From positions 1,207,026-1,271,025 of the forward strand of contig NW_024738608.1 of assembly GCF_018991925.1 (NCBI RefSeq): a DNA stretch of 64,000 bases. The letters run 5' to 3'. This DNA comes from Homarus americanus. Taxonomy: Eukaryota; Arthropoda; Malacostraca; Decapoda; Nephropidae. The position numbers and the translations under genes are program-made. The notes beneath the pieces are model-generated. The model saw only the letters and a list, made by a program, of their open reading frames with translations, did no database searches and was not told where the DNA came from. Position 1 is the first letter of the stretch. The number at the start of each line of letters is the position of its first letter. This document shows positions 11,119-20,710 of the stretch, in pieces.

Positions 11119-11216
11119 GACCTGCCTGCCTGCCTGCCTGCTGCCTGCCTGCCTGCCTGCCTGTCACACCGCACCGCCTGCCTGCCTGCCCCCATCTCTC
11201 TCTCTCTCTCTCTCTC
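11119..11216. repeat. (TGCC)n and (TC)n compound microsatellite
   Basis: TGCC repeats at about 11122-11192 with one short unit, then a TC run at 11196-11216 that leads into a long pyrimidine tract. Confidence 0.93.
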
Positions 11217-12150
11217 TTACTTCCCCTCCCTCTTCCTTCCCCTCCCTCAAAAATACATATTCACTCCCTCCAGCTTTCATCTCCCCTTCCATCGACTCAA
11301 ACCTCTCTCACCTCTTCCTTCCTCCCCTAGCTTTTACCCCTCCCACAGCCCCTCACTCCTCCAACACCCCCCTCCTCTGGCACATGTTGACTTGGCTGGG
11401 AATTTGGGTGAAACACCAAACCAAACCAGAGTCCTCCCAGGAATTTAATCTATTTTTTCTCTGTTCTTGCTCTTCTTACTTACTTACCTCTGTCACTTCC
11501 TTACTCCCATCCGACTCCCTCCCTTTTCCTCTCCTCCCATGCTCTCCCACTCCCCACTGATATCCCTCCTTCTCCCACTCTTCACTCCCACCTCCCACTC
11601 CTACCTCCTTTCATCACCACTCCACCACCTCTGCCACCACCCCATCCTCCTGCATCCTTTCTCACCACCCCATCTACTGCCCTCCACACTCCGTCACCCT
11701 AATATCGCCCTAGCCCCCTAATCTCTCTTCCTTTTCCTCTTCCTTCTCCCCCCCCCCTCCTCTCCTAATTCTCCACTCCCATTAATTTCCCTCATTGCCT
11801 CTTCAGGTCCTCATCTTTCTCCCTCTCTCCTCTGCCTCTGGACCCCCCCCCAATTTCTGTCCTCTTTCCCTTCTCTCCCTTTATCCTCTTCATCTCCCCT
11901 CTTTTCTTTTCCACACCAGTATCTTTCCTCCCTACCTTCATCCCACTCTCTCTCCTACCTCTCTCCTCCTTATATACCTACTTTCTTACCTCCCTTCTTC
12001 TCCCCTATACCCTCTCCCTTCCTACCTACCATCCTCCCTCCTTCTCCCCTCTCCCATCCTACCCTCCCTACCTACCTTCTTCCTTATCCCTATCCTTCCC
12101 ATCACCTCATCCCTACTTCCCTCCCATCCTTTCTCACACACCACAGGTCA
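11217..12150. repeat. Long pyrimidine-rich tract
   Basis: About 0.9 kb in which the plus strand is overwhelmingly C and T (CTCCC, CTTCC, TACCTCC words), broken by a unique patch near 11385-11450. The Pro/Leu/Ser-rich plus-strand frames have no domain and change composition with the repeat, so I do not call genes. A purine tract of similar size follows after about 140 bases. Confidence 0.8.
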
Positions 12151-12289
12151 TAATTACATTACCACTGTGAGTGATGTCTTCTTAAGGGGAAAACTGCTCC
12201 AACTTCCTCAACAGCTCTGGATTAATACAAGGCCAGCCAGCAGAACACTCGACGCCCGGGATAACTTCTGGCTAAAAACACAGAGATGA

Positions 12290-13070
12290 GTGTTAAGTGT
12301 AGAGAGAGTAGAGGGAAGATGAGGAGGATAGAAGGGAGGGTGAAGGTAAGTAGAGAAGGGGGGTTGAGGAGAGTAGAGGAGGATAGAAGGGAGGGTGAAG
12401 GTAAGTAGAGAAGGGGGGTTGAGGAGAGTAGAGGGAAGGAGGAAGGTGGAGAAGACTGGAGGGGAGTAGAAGGAAGGTGGAGAAGACTGGAGGGGAGTAG
12501 AAGGAAGGGGGAGGGTAGAGGTGAGTAAAGGGAAAGGGGTAGGGAAGGAGAGTAGAGGGAAGGGGGAGGATGGAGAAGAGTTGAGGGAGGGAGGGAAGGA
12601 GAGGGAAAGGGAGAATATAAAGAGAGAAGAAGGAATGGGGTTGAGGGAAGGAAAAGGTTAAAGAGAGGGTTTGACGAAAGCAATGGAAGGGGTAACAGGA
12701 AAGGGATAAAGAGAGGAGGCAGTGAAGAAGGTTGGGGAAGGGGTGAGGAGGAAGAGAGGGTAGAGGTGAGAAAGGGAGAAGGTAAGGGAAAGGAGAAGGA
12801 GGAGGAAGAAGAGGTGAAGGAGAGGGTGGAGGAATGGCCTTCAGTTTTCTCTGGGGGAAGTTGTCGCACTTAGTGTTTATGGGCCAGGTGATCCGACCCT
12901 AGAGGGTGGAGGGGGGTGGTGGGTGGAGAGGTTGAACAGAGGTAGAGGTAGGGAGAGGTGAATTAGATGAGTGTGGAAGAGGGTCGAGAGCATAGATGGG
13001 GAGGGAATGGTGGGTATAAATGGGGAGGAGAGGAGGGCGTAAAGGGAAGAAGTAGGGAGATAATGCTGGC
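12290..13070. repeat. Long purine-rich tract with 54-bp and 36-bp tandems
   Basis: The plus strand is almost all A and G. A 54-base unit with the core GGATAGAAGGGAGGGTGAAG is duplicated at about 12324-12434. A 36-base unit with the core GGAGAAGACTGGAGGGGAG is duplicated at about 12438-12510. Minus-strand Ser/Pro/Leu frames across it are compositional. Confidence 0.85.
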
Positions 13071-13219
13071 GTTCAGAAGACAATACCGAGACATCATATT
13101 ACAATGGCTATGTGAGGTACGAGAGAGCCTCAGTAACTTCCAGGATTTTCAAAGATTCATACCTTGATATTTAACTCGCCTTTGAATACCAAATATACAC
13201 CTGAATTATTTACTTAGAC

Positions 13220-13332
13220 TCACCTGGAGATCCCTCCCTCCCCGAGCTGGGGGCGAATCTCCAGGTGAAATAAGCTGGGTGAACGCCATCTAAAGGTGAA
13301 TTGAGCTGGGAGCGAATCTTCAGGTGATCCCT
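13220..13332. repeat. Dispersed repeat with 12-bp inverted repeat
   Basis: TCACCTGGAGAT (13220-13231) pairs perfectly with ATCTCCAGGTGA (13257-13268) across a 25-base loop. The right arm starts a partial tandem: GAGCTGGGGGCGAATCTCCA recurs as GAGCTGGGAGCGAATCTTCA about 60 bases on. The segment CAGGTGAAATAAGCTGGG also occurs at 5405. This looks like a remnant of a dispersed element, not a terminator. Confidence 0.6.
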
Positions 13333-14265
13333 TACATGTTCTCAGACAGTAAAATAATTATGGTGTTCAAAAGAGCGTCAAATTTACACAAAGACTATCC
13401 CGCTAGCAGATGTTTTCCCCCAGTTTCTAGTTACAGGGAAAATTAATGAGAACTGGAGGTGAGAACACAGGTGAGAGGTGAGTCGTAATGTTTTGATAAC
13501 ATGTGACCAAATCCAGCCCAACTCTCCCTTTAGTGTATATAATCATCTCCTTTACATAAATATTAGCATTAAATATTTTCTGTTGTATCACTTAACAATT
13601 GTACAAAGTTAAAGTTACCCTTTTATGAGGAAAATGTGAATTCTTACCTGCAACACACCTTTACCTGAACAAAAGACAATACGGCACACGCTGGATGACC
13701 CAAGACCAAACACTTCAGTAATCATGGTTCTCTTTATTTTGTAATCTTACTCGCCAACCAACAATACTGGAGAGAAAAAATACCAGTAAAAATGTATTGG
13801 TTGTGGTGTGTGTGTGTGTGTGTGTGTCTCCTTTACATACACCAAGTTCCTTTTACCCCCAACAAAATACACAATTGTTAGGTTAGGAAGGTCACAACGC
13901 TCGGACAAAAAGAGAGAGTTACAGCTGTCTCGTCTTTTGTGTGATAGGAGACTCGTACACTCTCATGGTTGACGCTAAGATTGACTCGTAAATGCTCTCT
14001 AAGTGCCCATTAACGCCAAGCTGTTTGAGCGTCTTGTAACCTTAGTCTCGAGGCCCTGTGATGGTATTGTGTTCAGTCAGTGGTGTCAGGTTACAGTCCT
14101 ATCTTGGTCGATGAGGTACATACAAAAGTGAAGAGAGAGAAAACATTGAAAACACCAAATTCAATTGAAAGATCATGATTTTTTTTTTTGCATTTATTTT
14201 GGTCGTATATTGACGGGAGTCATTTTTGGCGTCTCTTTTAATCCATAGACCATTTTTCCAGACTT
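13333..14265. other. Unique DNA with (TG)n at 13804-13827
   Basis: No gene is recognisable. A short TG run and a T-run near 14178-14190 are the only simple features. Confidence 0.5.
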
Positions 14266-14907
14266 TATTATCTCTCTCTCTCTCTCTCTCTCCTCATCTA
14301 CCTGTTAACTCTCTCTCCTCATCTACCTGTTAACCTTCCCCCTCTCTCTCCTTATCTACATGTTAACCTTCCCCCCTCTCTCTTTCCTCATCTATCTGTT
14401 AACCTTCCCCCCTCTCTCTCTTCCCATCTACCTGTTAACCTTCCCCCTCTCTCTCCTTATCTACATGTTAACCTTCCCCCCTCTCTCTTTCCTCATCTAT
14501 CTGTTAACCTTCCCCCCTCTCTCTCTTCCCATCTACCTGTTAACCTTCCCCCTCTCTCTCCTTATCTACCTGTTAACCTTCCCTCTCTCCTCATCTACCT
14601 GTTAACCTTCCCCCTCTCTCCTCATCTACCTGTTAACCTTCCCCCCTCTCTCTCTCACCTACTGTTAACCTTCCCCCTCTCTCTCCTCTCATCTACCTAT
14701 TAACCTTCCCCCTCTCTCTCCTCACCTACCTGTTAACCTTTCTCCTCTCTCTCCTCATCTACCTGTTAACCTTCCCCCCTCTCTCTTCCCATCTACCTGT
14801 TAACCTTCCCCTCTCTCTCCTCATCTACCTGTTAACCTTTCCCCCTCTCTCCTCATCTACCTGTTAACCTTCCCCCTCTCTCTCCCCATCTACCTGTTAA
14901 CCTTCCC
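14266..14907. repeat. Minisatellite, ~33-bp unit
   Basis: About 19 copies of a unit made of CTCTCTCTCC followed by TCATCTACCTGTTAACCTTC and a run of C. Length varies mainly in the CT and C runs. The Leu/Pro/Thr plus-strand frame inside it is a shadow. Confidence 0.95.
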
Positions 14908-15616
14908 GTATGAAGTCACTCATAGCTCATACGTTTTCCCATTCATCTTCAGCACATGTCATAGCCAGATTAAACACCCCCATCTCTCACAATGCCTGCC
15001 ACTCCCTCGTCATTCCCTTGTCACTCCCTCGTCACTCCCAGATTCCACCCGTATTTGCCATCCGTCATCCCTGCTCTGGTCCCATCTTTTATGAGGTTCA
15101 TCTCACCAGGGGGCGGCATCCTATCAACACCTTTATTTCTTTGTCAATAGAGAGTGAGTTAAGTTCATGGCTGAGTGTCGTCTGGCAGTGAGCTATCGAC
15201 CCTTAAACACGGTACAGCGAATGATGGACGTACACACAGCCATTTTTGTTTTTGTTTTTATTGTATCCTCATTTTCACACGTCAGTTATTTTAGGTTTCA
15301 TTACCTGGCTGCTTTTTCAATCAGGGTTTCTTTTGAGGAAGGTTTCAGTAGATTTTTTTTTTTTTTTGCACACCTGACCTTTCGTGAACCCCCCCAGGTA
15401 TTAGGTCGAGTTTGCGGCTTGACAACTCACTGTAGTATTAATTCGGGAGGTAAGACTTCACAAGGCTTCTTCCTCCTCCTCGTCTTCTTCCTGCTTCTCG
15501 TCTTCCTCCTCCTCCTCTTCCTCCTCCTCTCCACGTCTTAAGATATTGATGACTTACTTCCCTTAAAGATGAAAGATCAGCTGAGATGTATCTTTGTGAC
15601 GGTAAATGCTTACTGT
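14908..15616. other. Unique DNA with T-run and TCC-rich patch
   Basis: Two overlapping plus-strand frames of about 93 and 124 codons end in this region. The second ends in Leu-rich sequence derived from the TCC/TTC repeat at 15469-15536. There is no domain and no convincing splice context. A T-run lies at about 15352-15367. Confidence 0.45.
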
Positions 15617-16547
15617 AAGTTGCACCAGATCATGTCTTTACCACTTAACGTTGTATAACAGTGTTTCCTTACCACTTACTGTACTTAAGTTGCACCAGAT
15701 CATGTCTTTACCACTTAACGTTGTATCACAGTGTTTCCTTACCACTTACTGTACTTAAGTTGCACCAGATCATGTCTTTACCACTTAACGTTGTATCACA
15801 GTGTTTCCTCACCAATTAATTACTGTACTTAAGTTGCACCAGATCATGTCTTTACCACTTAACGTTGTATCACAGTGTTTCCTTACCAATTACTGTACTT
15901 AAGTTGCACCAGATCATGTCTTTACCACTTAACGTTGTATCACAGTGTTTCCTTACCACTTACTGTACTTAAATTGCACCAGATCATGTCTTTACCACTT
16001 AACGTTGTATCACATTATGTCCTTACCACTTACTGTACTTAAGTTGCACCAGATCATGTTTTTACCACTTATGCTGTATCACATTATGTCCTCACCACTT
16101 ACTGTACCTAAGTTGCACCAGATCATGTTTTTACCACTTATGCTGTATCACATTATGTCCTCACCACTTACTGTACCTAAGTTGCACCAGATCATGTCTT
16201 TACCACTTATGCTGTATCACATTATGTCCTCACCACTTACTGTACCTAAGTTGCACCAGATCATGTTTTTACCACTTATGCTGTATCACATTATGTCCTC
16301 ACCACTTACTGTACCTAAGTTGCACCAGATCATGTCTTTACCACTTATGCTGTATCACATTATGTCCTCACCACTTACTGTACCTAAGTTGCACCAGATC
16401 ATGTTTTTACCACTTATGCTGTATCACATTATGTCCTCACCACTTACTGTACCTAAGTTGCACCAGATCATGTCTTTACCACTTATGCTGTATCACATTA
16501 TGTCCTCACCACTTACTGTACCTAAGTTGCACCAGATCATGTTCTAC
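15617..16547. repeat. Tandem array, 70-bp then 69-bp units, dimeric order
   Basis: Fourteen unit starts (AAGTTGCACCAGATCATG; AAATTGCACC at 15971) lie at 15617, 15687, 15757, 15831, 15901, 15971, 16041, 16110, 16179, 16248, 16317, 16386, 16455 and 16524. The first five carry AACGTTG and CAGTGTTTCC; the later ones carry ATGCTG and CATTATGTCC. The unit at 15971 joins the two types. In the 69-bp part GTTTTTACC and GTCTTTACC alternate, which makes a 138-bp higher-order unit. A 69-bp unit is 23 codons, so the plus strand stays open for 286 codons, but the array looks like a satellite and not a gene. Confidence 0.97.
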
Positions 16548-16628
16548 CATGTCTTTTTATTGGAAATTCTACAGATAAACGCAATCCTCAAACTGGAATA
16601 TACACGACATACACGCCTACCGTACGAC

Positions 16629-16728
16629 AGCAGCAACAGTGATATAGCAGTAACAACAGTGACAGCAACAGTGGTAACAGTGACATTAGTAACAGTGATA
16701 AGAGTCACAGTGACAGCAGTAATCAAGG
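16629..16728. repeat. Degenerate AACAGTGAC short repeat
   Basis: Imperfect 9-12-base repeats of CAGCAACAGTGA and GTAACAGTGA type. They give the Val/Thr-rich short frame on the minus strand. Confidence 0.8.
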
Positions 16729-16739
16729 GGTCTATTTAT

Positions 16740-17190
16740 GGTAAACTTCCAGAGCATCTTCAGTTATTGAAAAACTTTCCTGTGAAAATATACAGTGAAA
16801 AATAGGTCCGGAAAAATAGGCCCATATTTTGTTCACACGTCTGCGGATTACTGTTCGAAACCCACACGATAATAAAGTACAAAATAACATTAACTTATTA
16901 TTTAAAAATTTCCTTCTAACTTGTAATGTCTGGTTAAGTAGTCTTAGAAACTTTAGCTTCTTTATTCAAGACTTTAAATTTAATATTATTATCAGTGTTA
17001 GTATTGTTGTTAATAAGTTAAATTCTAAGTTCATGTTAAAACCAAAAAATATGATGGTAAAATTAAATGAACAGAACATAAAGGTAAATAAAAAAGTTAG
17101 CACTATTAAAAAAAGTATACATTACACGTCCATAATTCCAGAACTCCATTTAACCTTCTTCTTACTTGAATTAAGTTGAATGGGTCATAT
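16740..17190. other. Unique AT-rich DNA
   Basis: No tandem repeat. A Lys/Asn-rich plus-strand frame at 16829-17179 is compatible with AT-rich composition and has no domain. Confidence 0.5.
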
Positions 17191-17540
17191 CTAGGTGCCA
17201 ACGGCCATCTTAACTCCTGCTTCACCAATCTGCCTCCAGTTTTCTCTGTCTTATTTTGACTGTAGTCTCTGATGTCTCTCTGTAATTGCATAAAGGAAGT
17301 GCCACTTTCCATTGTCAGTCTTGGGTGTCCAGTAGGAATACTTGGCAGCTTCCAGCACTGAGTCATCCTGGACAAATGTTGGGTCATTCTCAACAATTTC
17401 CATCTCACTTTAAGAATTTTCTTCAGTGAGTTGTCTCGAGTTATCAAAGTGAGTCTCATATCTCGACACTAGAGATTCAACAACACCTTTAAGTTCAATC
17501 TTGACCACTGAGGGAGACACAAATGATATGGTTAGTTAAT
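17191..17540 (-). pseudogene. Broken coding segment, family not identified
   Basis: On the minus strand one frame reads protein-like from about 17540 down to a TAG at 17191-17193. Segments include VVKIELKGVVESLVSRYE, then LTEENS, a stop, EIVENDPTFVQDDSVLEAA and KYSYWTPKTDNGKWHF, with a second stop after RHQRLQSK. An overlapping minus frame (17106-17459) is open without stops but less protein-like. The acidic and aromatic mix and the two in-frame stops suggest a decayed transposon or cellular gene fragment. I cannot name the family. No splice signals decide its limits, and upstream (right) a stop closes the frame near 17540. Confidence 0.4.
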
Positions 17541-18106
17541 TCAGCAAACTCAAAAGTCTTAAGAGATGAACTGAGAAAATCTTAAAAGTATGGGAATGTG
17601 AGTTAGTAATGGTTTTCATCTTCTTGTTTGAGTGAAAGTTCAAAATTTATACAAACTTCTTGCATTATTTATTCTCGACGTCATCTGATTAAACGCCTTC
17701 ATGGGAGCTTTGTAATGTTTGTAAAATGTTCGTGCGGATTACACCCACCTAAAAAATGCACCCTGCCACTTACCCATGTAACGCCAGATCACGTCGTTAC
17801 CAATTACTCATGGTGCACCGGTTGGATATCAGACGGTCATGTTGTACCAAGGAGAACATCACAGTGTCTATGTCGCTCCTCCATACCTAAATTGCTCCAT
17901 GTAAACATCATATAGTCATGTCTTCCCACCACAGTCATGTTACTCTGAATGAAGACATGACAGCGTGGCTCCTCCTTTATGAGTACACACAGTAAAGCAC
18001 TGCAGGGTTACAGTGTTGTTCTGAGATGCGTCAGTTATGAGATTTTGCGAATTTATGTCATGAACTGTGCTGATTTGTCGACGAAATACCATTAATTGAG
18101 AGCGAT

Positions 18107-18108
<2 letters not shown>
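17541..18108. other. Unique DNA, nothing assignable
   Basis: A plus-strand frame of 95 codons at 17628-17915 shows no domain or splice context. No repeat is seen. Confidence 0.45.

Positions 18109-18156
<48 letters not shown>
18109..18156. repeat. (TG)n microsatellite
   Basis: A pure TG run of about 48 bases. Confidence 0.97.
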
Positions 18157-18158
<2 letters not shown>

Positions 18159-18249
18159 GAAAATATATCAAAACATGGGGGCAGATTTGGATGAAATTTG
18201 AGTGGGGATTGATTTCTAGCCGACCATAATGTGATTTTATTTTCAAGAA

Positions 18250-18552
18250 AGTTACAGGTGAAGATTGCAGGTTAAAGTCGCAGCTCAAGGTCCCAGGTCA
18301 AGATTGTAGGTTAAAGTTGCAGCTGAAGGTTGCAGGTTAATGTCGCAGGTCAAGCTTGCTGGTTAAAGTCGCACGTCACGCTTGCAGGTTAAAGTCGCAC
18401 GTCACGCTTGCACGTTAAAGTCGCAGGTCAAGATTATGGGTTAAAGTAGTAGCTTAAGGTTGCAGGTTAAAGTCGCAGCTTAAGGTCGTGGGTGTAGATT
18501 GCAGGTTAAGGTCACAAATTCAGGTAGCAGGTCAAGCTTGCAGGTGTAGGTC
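18250..18552. repeat. Minisatellite, 26-bp unit
   Basis: About eleven copies with the core GGTTAAAGTCGCAGGTCAAG, ending CTTGCA. Variants AAGATTG, AAGGTTG and ACGCTTG replace AAGCTTG, and two adjacent copies are nearly identical near 18364-18415. Confidence 0.93.
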
Positions 18553-18671
18553 AAGAAGAGAACCCAACACTACACACACTGAGACAGGTTGACGACATTG
18601 AGATAACTTGTCAAGTACAGTTAGGTAGAAACTGACAAAAAGAAAACAGTCAACGAAGGTCAGCAATGCTT

Positions 18672-18712
18672 TGTACTTCGCCTTGCACAAAATCCAAGGG
18701 GTGCACAATAAA
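18672..18712 (+). mobile_element. SINE 3' tail fragment
   Basis: CTTCGCCTTGCAC followed by GGGGTGCACAATAAA closely matches the tail of the SINE at 52.26-52.66 kb (CTTCACCTTGCAC, then GGGGTGCCCAATTAAA). The upstream body is not clearly alignable, so only the tail is called. Confidence 0.55.
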
Positions 18713-19185
18713 CTAGTCTCGAAACCTGTGTGGGGTAACTATGAAAACTTAACCGATGGTAATGACAAACGAATTAGATTTAATGGCAGAATAATTTATG
18801 AAATTTTGGAGATAAAACTTCTCAGGACAAAGTTAAAACCGTAAAGAAGATGAGTGTTTCGCATTTCTGAACTTACACTGTTTATTTGTACAGTATTTAA
18901 GTAACAAAAGCAGTAATTCTTATCTAAAATACACTTATCAGACACTTCTTCAACGGCTTTTCTTAAAATTATTATTTGTATTAAATAAATGTAGAGGGAC
19001 TTGTGTTGGATACAGAGTGGAATAATGATGTTGGAAAATTCTCCAAGAAACACGACTCCATCCAGATATTAAAAGGTGTTTCTTTCGACGAGATTTCTGG
19101 TGGAAATGTTGTGAGGAGGGCCAAGTGTAGTGTCTTGTTTAATAGAGACACCCCGTGGCACCAGGCGGGTCGATCACCAAGCACG
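18713..19185. other. Unique left flank of the 8-kb array
   Basis: AT-rich unique sequence. A plus-strand frame enters the array from here (about 60 codons from 19003, including KGVSFDEISGGNVVRRAKCS) without interruption. That leading part is not repeat-derived, but it has no recognised domain and no visible splice sites. Confidence 0.4.
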
Positions 19186-19260
19186 AGAGCCACACTACCA
19201 CCATCGTCAGAGAGTGCCACACTACCACCATCGTCAGGGAGTGTCACACTACCACCATCG

Positions 19261-20710
19261 TCATGGAGTGCCATTACAGTCATCGTCAGGGAGTGCCACT
19301 ACCATCATCGTCAGGGAGTGCCACACCACCACCATCGTCAGGGAGTGCCACTACCATCATCGTCAGGGAGTGCCACACCACACCATCGTCAGGGAGCGTC
19401 ACACCACCACCATCGTCAGGAGTGTCACACTACCACCATCGTCACGGAGTGCCATTACAGTCATCGTCAGGAGTGCCACTTCACCATCATCGTCAGAGAG
19501 CGCTACACCACTACTCCATCGTCAGGGAGGTCACACTACCACCATCGTCATCAGGAGGCCAAGCACTACCACCATCGTCATGGAGTGCCATTACAGTCAT
19601 CGCCTTCGGGAAAGTGCCACTACCATCATCGTCAGGGAGTGCCACACTACCACCATCGTCATGGAGTGCCACACTACCACACCATCGTCATGGAGTGCCA
19701 CACACTACCACCACGTCAGGAGTGCCACACTACCACCATCGTCAGGAGAGTGCCACACTACCACCATCGTCAGAGTGCCACACTACCACCATCGTCAGGG
19801 AGTGTCACACCACCACCATCGTCAGAGAGCGCCACACTACCACCACTGTCAGGAGTGTCACACTACCACCATCGTCATGGAGCGCCATTACAGTCACGTC
19901 AGGAGTGCCACTACCATCATCGTCGAGAGTGCCACACCACCAATTATCGTCAGGGAGTGTCACACTACCACCACATCGTCAGGGAGGTCACACCACCACC
20001 ATCGTCATGGAGTGCCATTACAGTCATCGTCAGGAGTGCCACTACCATCATCGTCAGAGAGTGCCACACTACCACCATCGTCAGGGGAGCGTCACACCAC
20101 CACCATCGTCAGGAGTGCCACACTAATATTCATCGTCATGCAGCGCCACACTACCACCATCGTCAGGAGTCACACTACCATTCATCGTCACGGAGTGCCA
20201 CATAGTCATCGTCAGAGTGCCACTACCATCATCGTCAGAGAGTGCCGCCACACCACCACCATCGTCAGAGGTCACGACCACCACCATCGTCAGGGAGGCT
20301 CACACTACCACCATCGTCATGCGGAGTGCCACACTCACCACCATCGTCAGAGAGCGCCACACTACCACCATCGTCAGGAGCAACACCACCACCATCGTCA
20401 TGGAGTGCCATTACAGTCATCGTCAGGAGTGCCACTACCATCGCCGAGAGTGCCACACTACCACCATCGTCATGGAGTGCCACACCACCACCATCGTCAG
20501 GAGTGCCATACCACTCATCGTCAGGAGTGCCACTACCGTCATCAGGGAGTGCCACACCACCACCATCAGTCAGGAGTGCCACTACCATTCATCGTCAGGA
20601 GTGCCACACGACCACAACGTCAGTGCCATGATTACTACCATCGTCAGAGAATGCCCTCACTACCACCATCGTCATGGAGTGCAACTACCGTCATCGTCAG
20701 GAGTGCCACA
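19261..20710. repeat. Sub-block of the array with dimer variants
   Basis: The variant ATTACAGTCATCG occurs only in this left part (about 19273, 19454, 19590, 19887, 20016 and 20410) and is usually followed by a CACTACCATCATCG unit. Spacing is irregular (about 130-395 bases), so this is a trace of an older higher-order repeat, not a regular one. Confidence 0.7.

Noticed and set aside
13220..13268. Transcription terminator hairpin
   Set aside because: The inverted repeat has a 25-base loop and no T-run, and rho-independent termination does not apply to this type of genome; it belongs to a dispersed repeat.
15167..15541. A 124-codon plus frame as a membrane protein
   Set aside because: Its hydrophobic C-terminus is produced by a TCC/TTC repeat and the rest has no recognisable family or splice sites.
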